Shown piece after piece: positions 37,637-47,002 of a DNA stretch of 64,000 nucleotides. A program made the position numbers and the translations under genes. The notes beneath the pieces were generated by a model, which worked only from the letters and a program-made list of their open reading frames with translations, was not told the origin of the DNA and did no database searches. Within the stretch, counting starts at the first letter, position 1. Each line of letters opens with the position of its first letter. This stretch comes from Roseburia sp. AM59-24XD (lineage in GTDB: Bacteria; Bacillota; Clostridia; Lachnospirales; Lachnospiraceae), in the NCBI RefSeq assembly GCF_003478445.1, contig NZ_QUET01000013.1, forward strand, positions 26,558-90,557, read 5' to 3'.

Positions 37637-38584
37637 ATGAAAAAGAAATTGATCTGGATCAGTATATGTTTGGTGCCGGCAGTGCTTCTGTTCTGCCCGG
37701 CAGTGGTCAATCAGGGATCGAAGGATGGACTGCTGCTGTGGTTTACGGTGGTGCTGCCGGCACTTTTTCCGTTTATGGTATTCTCCGGGACGATGATGAA
37801 GACCGGAGCTGCAGGAGAGATCGGACATCTTCTTTATCCGTTTTTACATCGTCTGCTTGGTCTGTCAGAAAATGGCTGCTATGCCATGGCGGTTGGATTT
37901 CTGTCGGGCTATCCGCTGGGCGCAAAAACGGCGGCGGATCTTCTTCTGGATGAGAAAATTTCTTATGAAGAGGCACAATATGTGACCGGTTTTTGCAATA
38001 ATGCCAGTCCGATGTTTCTGCTGGAGTATATCGGTGTGTACTGTATGGGGCTTACAAAGCCATGGGTTGTGCTGGTTGTTGTGTATGGTACTGCCGTATT
38101 AAATGCATTTCTTTTTTTGCGGAAAAAGGTGTCTTCCGGTTATCAAAACAGGCAAAATGTGGTAAAATACTGTTATCAGGAGGATCGTGTGTCGGTGATG
38201 GATGCACTGGATCAGTCAATCCTTAATTCTTTCGTTACTGTGACGAAGGTGGGCGGTTATATAATATTGTTTTCGATTCTGGCAGAGTTTGTGGAAAAGA
38301 TCGTGCCCTGCCATGAATTTGCAAAGCTGATCGGTCTTGGCGTGATCGAGATCACCACCGGAGGAGAGTATCTGAAGGCGTATCCGATGGCGGAACCGGT
38401 CAAATGGATCATCGCCTGCGGAATCGCGGCGTTTGGAGGTCTGTCGAGTGTGGCGCAGACATACAGTGTGCTGCAGGGGAGCGGGATTAAGATAGACGGA
38501 TATCTGAAAGCAAAGCTTCTTCATACTCTGCTTTCAGTGTTGGCCGCGGCGGGAGTTGTCTTAGCCGGGGACTGGGGAAGGTAA
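37637..38584 (+). CDS. ylbJ: sporulation integral membrane protein YlbJ-like
   Basis: The 315-residue protein has about eight hydrophobic segments. The motifs LWFTVVLPALFPFMVFSG and VGFLSGYPLGAKTAADLL ... TGFCNNASPMFLL match the YlbJ family of nucleoside-recognition-type membrane proteins needed in Bacillus for spore cortex formation. The ATG at 37637 has only a weak GCCGGAGCGAG site upstream. With WhiA and the SpmA-like protein it suggests that the organism, or its recent ancestors, can sporulate. Confidence 0.82.
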   Translation: MKKKLIWISICLVPAVLLFCPAVVNQGSKDGLLLWFTVVLPALFPFMVFSGTMMKTGAAGEIGHLLYPFLHRLLGLSENGCYAMAVGFLSGYPLGAKTAADLLLDEKISYEEAQYVTGFCNNASPMFLLEYIGVYCMGLTKPWVVLVVVYGTAVLNAFLFLRKKVSSGYQNRQNVVKYCYQEDRVSVMDALDQSILNSFVTVTKVGGYIILFSILAEFVEKIVPCHEFAKLIGLGVIEITTGGEYLKAYPMAEPVKWIIACGIAAFGGLSSVAQTYSVLQGSGIKIDGYLKAKLLHTLLSVLAAAGVVLAGDWGR

Positions 38585-38762
38585 AGGATTTGCGGCGGGA
38601 GCTGTATTAGTTGGGATTGGGTAAGACAATGGATTTGTGGGTTATTGGAGAAGGTGATATATCTGTGGCGTGGAGTATATGCCGGCGTTTACAGATACGC
38701 GGGATCACCGAAAAGCACAAGGAGCCGGCGGCGTATGCCGTGCCGGACAGAATGGAGGGAAT

Positions 38763-39770
38763 ATGCCTGCATTTGCAGCACATGAGATATTTGGAGAGGA
38801 AGCACTGCAAGAGACAAAGGGAAAGCTGAACGAGGTTGTGGCAAAGCATCCGGAGGTGTTCCGGCTGGGCTGCCAGGGACCGGATCTGTTTTTCTTTAAT
38901 CCGTTTATGAAGCTGGTGCATCGTAAGGTGGATCTGGGAAGCAGACTTCATACCTCGCAGATCAACCGGTTTTTTGAGGTATTTCTGGATGAACTTCTGA
39001 AGCTTTCCAACAAGCAGGGACTGGAGATCGGAATCAGTTATTTTTTGGGCTTTGTGTCCCATTATACGCTGGATACAGAGCTTCATCCGTATATTTATGC
39101 CAGATCCGGCTACAGGGATGGCGTAAAGGACGCCGGAGCAAGATCGTTTCCGGCGCATCAGCGGCTGGAGGCGGTGATCGATCAGAAGATACTGATGGTA
39201 AAAAAGGGAATTATGCCGTCGGGTTATTATCCGGAGAAGCGGATCCGTGTTTCGGAGGCAGAGCTTAGTGTGATCGCACGTCTGATGAGCAGGACACTGC
39301 AGAGAATCTATCATCTGATGATATTCGATGAAAATATCAAGGCATCCTATCGCTGTATGCGTGGTGTGATCCGTCATGTTTATGATCACAGCGGAAGGAA
39401 ACGGCAGCATGTCCGCCGGTTTGAGGCTGTGGTGCTCGGAAGACCGGTGATCGCCAATATGATGGTGGCAGACCGGATGCCGGACCGGAGAGATGCCATG
39501 AATACTTTGGGTAGAAGGTGGACAAGTCCATGGAATCCGAAGGAGCATTTTGACAAGAGTGTATGGGAAATGTATGATATTGCCATGGAGCGGTATCAGG
39601 ATTACTATACAAGGCTGGAACCGCTTCTGGCGGGTCTGCTGCGGAGAATCCGGTTTGTGGAGCAGAAGAAGAGCCGTGCCGGAAGCATAGAGCAGTTTAT
39701 CAGAGAGCAGATTGCAAAGGTAGCAGCCGGTTTGGAAAACAGAGATTACCATTCCGGTAAAAATAAATAG
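38763..39770 (+). CDS. zinc-dependent phospholipase C-like protein
   Basis: The 335-residue protein shows the histidine and aspartate-rich pattern of the zinc phospholipase C/S1-P1 fold: FAAHEIFGEEAL near the N-terminus, CQGPDLFFFNPF, and FVSHYTLDTELHPYIYARSG. These residues would bind the metal ions. No signal peptide is visible, unlike secreted phospholipases C. ATG 38763 follows ATGGAGGGAAT, which decides the start. Hydrolysis of a phospholipid is a family-level guess; the true substrate is unknown. Confidence 0.72.
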   Translation: MPAFAAHEIFGEEALQETKGKLNEVVAKHPEVFRLGCQGPDLFFFNPFMKLVHRKVDLGSRLHTSQINRFFEVFLDELLKLSNKQGLEIGISYFLGFVSHYTLDTELHPYIYARSGYRDGVKDAGARSFPAHQRLEAVIDQKILMVKKGIMPSGYYPEKRIRVSEAELSVIARLMSRTLQRIYHLMIFDENIKASYRCMRGVIRHVYDHSGRKRQHVRRFEAVVLGRPVIANMMVADRMPDRRDAMNTLGRRWTSPWNPKEHFDKSVWEMYDIAMERYQDYYTRLEPLLAGLLRRIRFVEQKKSRAGSIEQFIREQIAKVAAGLENRDYHSGKNK

Positions 39771-39787
39771 AAGGGCTGGTGACTTTC

Positions 39788-41166
39788 ATGGAACGTATTA
39801 ACGCATGGAAAACCTATGAAAACAAAGACAAAAAGGAACTGGAGCAGTTAAATCAGGACTATATCGAATTTCTCTCTGTCGGCAAGACAGAGCGGGAATG
39901 TGTAAAGGAGACGATCCGTCAGGCTGAGCAGAATGGCTATCAGCCTCTGGAAGAGGTTCTGAAGAAGGGGGAAAAGCTCCAAAAGGGCGACAAAGTATAT
40001 GCGGCATATATGAATAAGACGATCGCATTATTCCAGATCGGTGAGAAACCGTTGGAGGAAGGCATGAACATTCTGGGAGCACATATTGATTCTCCTCGTA
40101 TGGATGTAAAGCAGAATCCGTTATATGAGTCAGAGGATATGGCATATCTTGATACTCATTACTATGGCGGTATCAAGAAATATCAGTGGGTGACACTGCC
40201 GTTAGCAATTCACGGTGTTATTGTGAAGAAGGATGGACCTCAGTGGATGTGAGCATCGGTGAGAAAACGGAGGATCCGGTATTTTGCGTGACCGATCTGC
40301 TGATCCATCTGGCAGGAGCACAGATGGAGAAGAAGGCGGCAAAGGTGATCGAGGGCGAGAAGTTAGATATTCTTGTCGGAAGTATGCCTTTGAAGGACGA
40401 GGAGAAGGATGCTGTCAAGGCCGGTGTTCTTGCAATCTTAAAGGAAAACTACGGCATGGAGGAAGATGACTTCATGTCTGCTGAGTTAGAGGTTGTTCCG
40501 GCAGGAAGAGCAAGAGAAATGGGTTTTGACCGCAGCATGATCATGTCTTACGGACAGGATGACAGAGTTTGTGCGTATACCTCTCTGGCAGCTATGTTAG
40601 AGGCAAAGGATGTAGACAAGACAGCCTGCTGTCTTCTGGTAGATAAGGAGGAGATCGGCAGTGTCGGTGCAACCGGTATGCAGTCTCATTTCTTTGAAAA
40701 TGTTGTGGCAGAGCTGTTAAATCTGCAGGGAGATTACAGTGATCTTAAGCTGAGAAGATGCATGGCAGCAAGCCGTATGCTTTCTTCTGATGTTAACGCT
40801 GCGTATGACCCGCTGTTTGCAGATGCTTTTGAGAAGAGAAGTGCCTCCTTTATGGGACGGGGCGTTGTATTCAGTAAATTCACCGGCTCCCGTGGTAAGT
40901 CCGGTTCCAATGATGCTAATGCGGAATATCTGGCAGCGCTTCGCCGGATCATGGATGACAATGGCGTTAATTACCAGATGGCTGAGCTTGGAAAGGTAGA
41001 TATCGGCGGTGGAGGTACGATCGCTTATATTCTTTCCCTGTACGGCATGGAGGTTATTGACAGCGGTGTAGCGGTTCTCAACATGCATGCACCTTGGGAG
41101 GTGACAAGCAAGGCGGATGTTTACGAGGCATATAAGTGTTACAAGGCATTTTTGAAGGATGCGTAA
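39788..41166 (+). CDS. M18 family aminopeptidase (frameshifted)
   Basis: The two reading frames together give a 459-residue M18 metallo-aminopeptidase. The first part has the metal-binding GAHIDSPRMDVK motif and ends at TGA 40250. The second resumes with TSVDVSIGEKTEDPVF and carries DKEEIGSVGATG, plus GGGGTIAYIL near the end. Between them GATGGACCTCAG needs one extra A (GGA ACC TCA) near 40237 to be continuous. As given the protein stops after about 154 residues. M18 enzymes cleave N-terminal, often acidic, residues from peptides in the cytoplasm. The single-base break is probably a sequence error. Confidence 0.88.
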
Positions 41167-41228
41167 GGGTTTGCGGAAGCAGCTTTCAGAGAAATGGATT
41201 CAGTGGCAAACAGAAGGTTTTGCCCATT

Positions 41229-41369
41229 TTAACATCCGCAGAACAGATAATATCCAAGGAGCAGACAGAGGACGATAATGCAGAACGCAAGAAAGCCGCT
41301 GCCGATCCAGAGCATGAGCAACATGCCGATCGCGATCCAGAATAAGATAAAACCTAGCATTCGTTTCAC
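41229..41369 (-). CDS. small hydrophobic membrane protein (46 residues)
   Basis: The frame on the minus strand starts with GTG (41369-41367) seven bases after GGAGG and ends with TAA at 41229. The product MKRMLGFILFWIAIGM and onward is almost entirely hydrophobic, with two membrane segments divided near WIGSG, and ends in a Cys-containing tail (YYLFCGC). A good ribosome site and a plausible membrane topology support a real gene; the function is unknown. It lies convergent to the M18 gene and divergent from the asp23 gene. It is the only feature besides a promoter in the 368-base gap. Confidence 0.6.
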   Translation of the reverse strand: MKRMLGFILFWIAIGMLLMLWIGSGFLAFCIIVLCLLLGYYLFCGC

Positions 41370-41408
41370 AGGGTACCTCCATTTTGAAAGAATCCTCACA
41401 AGAAAAGG

Positions 41409-41437
41409 TTTCTTTTTTGAAAAGAATAGGGTATACT
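41409..41437 (+). promoter_or_regulatory. probable promoter of the asp23-yloV-recG unit
   Basis: TTTCTT (41409-41414), a 17-base spacer and TATACT (41432-41437) lie about 100 bases before the Asp23 gene. The -35 box is weak. Confidence 0.45.
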
Positions 41438-41534
41438 ATAGAATATGTTATTATGCTGTGAATTTGAACATTTTTCTGGAATCATCGAAAGATGACCGGA
41501 TCAGATAGAATTGATAAAGAATGGAGGATGGACT

Positions 41535-41894
41535 ATGAAGGGTAAAATGAGTAATGAGATGGGAGATATTGTCATTGACCGTGAGGTTCTTGCCAAGTAT
41601 GCCGGATCAGCAGCAACAGAGTGCTTCGGTATTGTCGGTATGGCATCTGTCAATGTCAAGGACGGTGTGACGAAGCTTCTGAAAAGAGAGAATGTCAGCC
41701 GTGGTGTGAATGTAACGGTGGTTGACAACAAGATCCATATTGAGCTTCATGTAATTGTTGCGTATGGCGTGAGCATCCGTGCAGTTGCCCAGAATATTCT
41801 GGAAAACGTTCGCTGCCGTGTAGAGACATATACGGGTATGGAAGTTGATAGTATCAGTGTTGCAGTCGAGGGCGTAAGAATTGTCGATGACTGA
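41535..41894 (+). CDS. Asp23/Gls24 family envelope stress protein (YloU-like)
   Basis: The 119-residue protein has the Asp23 core: GDIVIDREVLAKYAGSAATECFGIVGM at the start and the conserved VNVTVVDNKIHIELHVIVAYG stretch. In Bacillus the homologue YloU lies before YloV, as here. Such proteins are linked to the cell envelope and fatty-acid kinase systems. ATG 41535 follows AATGGAGGATGGACT. Confidence 0.9.
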   Translation: MKGKMSNEMGDIVIDREVLAKYAGSAATECFGIVGMASVNVKDGVTKLLKRENVSRGVNVTVVDNKIHIELHVIVAYGVSIRAVAQNILENVRCRVETYTGMEVDSISVAVEGVRIVDD

Positions 41895-41941
41895 TACGGA
41901 CTTTTATGTCAGAAGGAAATAATCTCTAGGAGGAAGAAAAA

Positions 41942-43617
41942 GTGAGTGTTGAGAGAATAGATGCGTTGATGATGAAAAAGTGCTTTCTGGCAGGTGCCAA
42001 GGCGCTGGAGTCAAGAAAGGATTACATTAATGAGTTAAATGTATTTCCGGTACCGGACGGTGACACGGGCACAAACATGACCATGACGATCATGGCGGCG
42101 GTTCGTGAGATCAATAAGCTGCAGGACGTTACGGTTGACAGCCTGTGTAAGGCAATGTCCAGCGGCTCCCTGCGTGGTGCGAGGGGTAACTCCGGCGTTA
42201 TCATGTCCCAGATCTTCCGTGGCTTCACGAAGGAGTTAAAGGGACTGGAGTATCTTGAGGTGACCGATCTTGGCAACAGTATCCAGCATGCAGCGGATAC
42301 TGCTTATAAGGCGGTTATGAAGCCGAAGGAGGGTACGATCCTTACCGTGATCAAGGCGGGTGCGGAGAGATCCGTTGAGCTTCTGATGGAGGGAGAAAGC
42401 CATGATATGGTTTCCTTTGCCGAGGAAGTGAGCGCATACATGGAGGATACATTAAAGCGTACACCGGATATGCTCCCTGTCCTGAAGCAGGCAGGTGTGG
42501 TAGATTCCGGCGGAGAGGGACTGATGACCTTTGTGCGTGGTGCACTGGCAGCACTGCAGGGCAAGGAAGTAGACCTTGATCTGACGGGTGTGGATGCAAA
42601 GGCATCACCGGCAGTGACGACAGGACCTCTGAGGATGCGGCAGATATTAAGTTTGGTTATTGTACCGAATTTATCATAATGCTTGAGAGAGATCAGGATA
42701 AGGTGGAGAAGGAGCTGAAGGCATATCTTCAGGATATCGGTGACTGCGTTGTCGTTGTTGCGGATGACGAGATCGTCAAGGTGCATGTTCATACCAATCA
42801 TCCGGGTCTTGCCTTTGAGAAGGCACTCACATTTGGTTCTCTGACCAGCATGAAGATTGACAACATGCGTGAGGAGCATCAGGAGAAGCTGATCCGCGAT
42901 GCGGAGACAGTTGCAAAGCAGCAGGCGGAGGCAGAAGCTGAGGAGCCGAAGGAGCATAAGGCAGACGGCTTTGTTGTTGTTTCTGCGGGAGAAGGTCTGA
43001 GTGATATTTTTAAGGATCTCGGTGCAGATGAAGTGATCGAGGGCGGTCAGACCATGAACCCGAGCACGGATGATATTCTGCAGGCAGTGGAGAAGGTGGA
43101 TGCAGATCATGTCTATGTTCTGCCGAACAATGGTAATATCATTCTGGCAGCAGAGCAGGCGAGAGATCTGACAGAGGACAAAGAGGTCATCGTGATCCCA
43201 TCGACCAATATTCCACAGGGAATTGCGGCAATGATCAATTTCATGCCGGGTCAGCCTGTCGATGAGAACACGGCACAGATGACGGAGGAGATGAAGAATG
43301 TCAAGTCCGGTCAGGTGACTTATGCGGTTCGTGATACGCAGATGGATGGCAAGGATATCAAGCAGGGCGATTATATGGGCATTGCAGATAAGAAGATCGT
43401 TGCCGTTGAAAAGGGGCTGCAGGAGGTTACACTGGAGCTGGTAAAGGGCATGCTAGACGATGAGAGCGAGTTAGTCAGCCTTTACTATGGAGCCGATGTG
43501 ACGGAGAAGGACGCAGAGGCTGTTGCTGATCTGATCCTGAAGGATCATGACGATCTGGAGGTTGAGGTTCAGTATGGTGGACAGCCGGTATATTCATACT
43601 TTGTATCAGTAGAGTAG
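41942..43617 (+). CDS. fakA: DAK2-domain protein YloV/FakA (frameshifted)
   Basis: A GTG start at 41942 follows AGGAGGAAGAAAA. The N-terminal DhaL-like kinase domain carries FPVPDGDTGTNMTMT and RGARGNSGVIMSQIFRG. The frame is lost near 42626-42630 (GGACCTCTGAGG) and resumes as SEDAADIKFGYCTEFI, then VEKELKAYLQDIGDCVVVV, to a stop at 43617. One missing base explains it; the repaired length is 558 residues. FakA phosphorylates fatty acids bound to a DegV-type FakB protein, for phospholipid synthesis. As given it ends after 245 residues. A sequence error is likely. Confidence 0.88.
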
Positions 43618-43639
43618 TTGCTCAGAAATGAGGATTTAT

Positions 43640-45678
43640 ATGCAGTTATCCGACAGTATTCGTGAGATTAAAGGGATCGGAGAGAAGAGCGAGAAGCTTT
43701 TTGCCAAACTGGGCATCAGTACGGTGGAAGGGCTTCTCTTCTTTTATCCCAGAGAATATGAGATTGTAGAAAATATCCGTCCGATCGATCAGGTGCAGGA
43801 GGGACATATCGTGGTGGTCTGCGGTACACTTGCCGCAAAGCCGCGGATGCAGTATGCCCGCAATCTGAAGATTGTCAGTACATTTTTAAAGGACAGCACC
43901 GGTCAGATCGAAGTGACCTGGTTTAATATGCCGTTTATCCTGCGTACGCTCCATATGGGGACGCGTTATATCATGCGGGGACGGGTGATCAATAAGAACG
44001 GCAGATACCGTCTGCAGCAGCCAAAGCTTTTGAGTGAGGAGGAGTATCACAAGCTGCTTTCCAAGCTGCAGCCGGTCTATCCGCTGACGGCGGGGCTTAC
44101 CAATCATGCCGTCAGCAAGGCGGTGGCAAATGCCTTGAAGGAGACAGATCTGACCGGAGATTATCTCCCGCTTGAAATGCGCAAAAAGTACCGGCTTGTT
44201 CTGCGTAAGCAGGCGGTTCAGGCAATTCATTTTCCGAAGGACAAGGAGGAATATATTCAGGCAAGACGAAGGATCGTGTTTGAGGAGTTTTTCTTTTTTG
44301 CGCTGGCACTTCATCAGATGAAGCAGGGAAAACATCAGAAGGAATCTCCTTATGTGATGGAGCAGTTTGACATGCCGGCAAAGCTTACGGAAAGCCTGCC
44401 GTTTAAACTGACGGACGGTCAGGAGCATGCCTGGGAGGATATCCGGAAGGATCTGGCATCCGGCATTGTCATGAACCGGCTGGTGCAGGGAGATGTCGGT
44501 TCCGGTAAGACGATCGTGGCAGTGCTTGCACTGCTTGCCTGCGTGGAAAATGGTCATCAGGGTGCGATCATGGTGCCGACGGAGGTGCTTGCCGAGCAGC
44601 ATTTTAAGACATTTCAGGAATATCTGGAGCCGTTTCATGTCCGCGTGGACCTGCTGGTTGGCTCCATGACAGCGGCACAGAAACGACGTACTTATGAAGC
44701 AATTGAAATGGGAATGTCAGATATTGTCATCGGAACGCATGCGCTGATCCAGGACAAGGTGCATTATAAGGATCTGCACTTGTTGTCACGGATGAGCAGC
44801 ATCGTTTTGGCGTCCGGCAGAGAGAGGCATTCTCGGAGAAGGGGCTGGAGCCGCATATGCTTGTCATGAGTGCAACGCCGATTCCGAGAACTTTGGCGAT
44901 CATTCTTTACGGGGATTTGGATATTTCCGTCATCGATGTGATGCCATCTGACCGTCTGCCGATCAAGAACTGCGTTGTGGGGACGGCGTACCGTCCGAAG
45001 GCGTACGAATTTATTCAGGCGCAGGTGCGGCAGGGGCATCAGGTATACATTATCTGCCCGATGGTCGAGGAAAGTGACAATATGGAAGCGGAAAATGTCA
45101 CGGATTATACGGATACGCTGAAAGCAACGCTGGCGCCGTCCATCCGTGTGGAATGTCTTCACGGCAAAATGAAAGCCGGAGCCAAAAATGATATTATGGA
45201 GCGATTTGCGGATGGTCAGATCGATGTACTTGTTTCAACAACGGTAATTGAGGTCGGGATCAACGTTCCGAATGCCACGGTCATGATGGTAGAGAATGCA
45301 GAGCGGTTCGGCCTGGCACAGCTTCATCAGCTCAGAGGTCGTGTCGGTCGTGGAAGTGCGCAGTCCTATTGTATATTCATGGCAGGCAACAGTTCGCAGG
45401 AAACAATGGAGCGGCTGGGAATTCTCGGAGGGTCCAACGACGGCTTCTATGTGGCAGAGCAGGATCTGAAGCTGCGTGGTCCGGGAGATCTGTTCGGAAT
45501 CCGGCAGAGTGGAGAGCTCAATTTTGCATTGGCTGATATTTATCAGGATGCATCGATCCTGAGGGATGCCAACGAAGCGGCAGCTGCATATACCAAGGAT
45601 GATATTTTAAATATGTGCAAGAAATACGAGGGACTTCGCCAGAGGATCATGGCGTATACCGATGATATTTTCCTGTAA
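43640..45678 (+). CDS. recG: ATP-dependent DNA helicase RecG (frameshifted)
   Basis: The wedge domain (IREIKGIGEKSEKLFAKLGI) and P-loop GDVGSGKTIVA lie in the first frame. The frame is lost at CACTTGTTGTCACGG near 44783; adding one G restores HLVVTDEQHRFGVRQREAF, the helicase DExH box. The rest (MSATPIPRTLAIILYGD, QLRGRVGRG) runs to a stop at 45678. The repaired length is 679 residues, normal for RecG, which reverses stalled replication forks. As given the protein would lose the helicase motor. ATG 43640 follows GAGGATTTAT. Confidence 0.9.
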
Positions 45679-45849
45679 AATATATGTTCTTATCGAAAAG
45701 GATACGGTATATTACGGTGACAGGTGTTGCCCGCAAATAGATATGGGAAGAGCTTCTGCGGGGAAGAAATCTTGCGGGATGAACCTGCATATGGTAACAT
45801 AAAAAGACAGGAATCGTTTACAGAATGAAAAGGATATGGGGATAAAAAC

Positions 45850-46986
45850 ATGGTTGTAGATTTAAAAGAAAGCAGAGAAAAGATTGACAGGATCGATAAG
45901 GAGATCACCAGACTGTTTGAGGAGCGTATGGAGGTGGCAAATGATGTTGCTGCCTACAAGAGAAGCACCGGCAAAAAGGTCTATGATCCGGAAAGAGAGC
46001 AGCAGAAGCTGGAAACACTGCGCAGCTATGCCAGCACGGAATTTAATGAGACAGCTGTAGAAGATCTGTTCCGCCAGATCATGTCTATCAGCAGAAAATA
46101 TCAGTATCAGACATTGGGACCGGGCGCGGCAACTATCCCGTTTGAGCAGGTGGATCATCTGGATGTCAATGAGGACACACATGTCGTATATTTTGGGGAG
46201 CGAGGTGCATTCTCCGAGCAGGCGATGTCAGAGTATTTTGGCGATAAGATCACTGCATTTAATAAGACAACCTTTCGGGATGTGATCGAAACCGTAGCAA
46301 ACGGTGAGGCAAAATACGGCGTTGTGCCGATTGAAAATACTTCTACCGGAAGTATTACCGATATTTATGACCTGCTGGTGGAGCATGATATTACGATCGT
46401 GGCAGAGCATGTGGTCAAGGTGGAGCAGGCACTGCTTGGCGTGAAGGGCGCTGCGACAGAGGACATTAAAGAAGTCTATTCCCATCCGCAGGGACTTTTG
46501 CAGTGTGCTCCGTTTTTGGAGGAGCATGATATTCAGGGAATCGAGTATGCCAGCACGGCAGGCGCGGCAAAGAAGATTGCCGAGGAGAAGGACAAGACAC
46601 ATGGTGCTATTGCAAGCACCAGAGCGGCTGAGGTCTTTGGTCTTGATGTTTTACAGGAACGTATCAATTACCAGAGTACGAACTTTACCCGGTTTATCAT
46701 TATTTCCAATCAGAAGGTATTCTTAAAGGATGCCAATAAGATCAGTGTTGCTTTCGAAGTGAAGCATGTGCCGGGTGCGCTTTATAACATGCTTGCCAAT
46801 TTCTATTACAATGAAATGAACCTGACGAAGATTGAATCAAGACCACTTCACGGAAAGAAATGGGAATATCGTTTCTTCGTTGATCTTGAGGGAAATTTGA
46901 ATGAATCCTCCGTAGAAAATGCACTGGCAACCATGCATGAATGTGCCAGCAATCTGAAAGTATTAGGTAACTTTGAAACAAAATAA
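45850..46986 (+). CDS. pheA: bifunctional chorismate mutase/prephenate dehydratase
   Basis: The 378-residue P-protein makes phenylpyruvate in phenylalanine synthesis. The N-terminal mutase (about 5-90) reads LKESREKIDRIDKEITRLF and AAYKRSTGKKVYDPERE. The dehydratase (about 110-285) has GERGAFSEQA and NFTRFIII, with the catalytic TRF motif. The C-terminal ACT domain has the ESRPLHGKKWEYRFFVD phenylalanine-binding segment, indicating feedback inhibition. The next gene starts 17 bases after the stop, so the two are probably cotranscribed. Confidence 0.95.
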   Translation: MVVDLKESREKIDRIDKEITRLFEERMEVANDVAAYKRSTGKKVYDPEREQQKLETLRSYASTEFNETAVEDLFRQIMSISRKYQYQTLGPGAATIPFEQVDHLDVNEDTHVVYFGERGAFSEQAMSEYFGDKITAFNKTTFRDVIETVANGEAKYGVVPIENTSTGSITDIYDLLVEHDITIVAEHVVKVEQALLGVKGAATEDIKEVYSHPQGLLQCAPFLEEHDIQGIEYASTAGAAKKIAEEKDKTHGAIASTRAAEVFGLDVLQERINYQSTNFTRFIIISNQKVFLKDANKISVAFEVKHVPGALYNMLANFYYNEMNLTKIESRPLHGKKWEYRFFVDLEGNLNESSVENALATMHECASNLKVLGNFETK

Positions 46987-47002
46987 TGTGATGGAGACTG
47001 AC

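Noticed and set aside
38607..39752. 381-codon open frame on the minus strand
   Set aside because: It lies opposite the phospholipase C-like gene, has no ribosome site and no recognisable motif.
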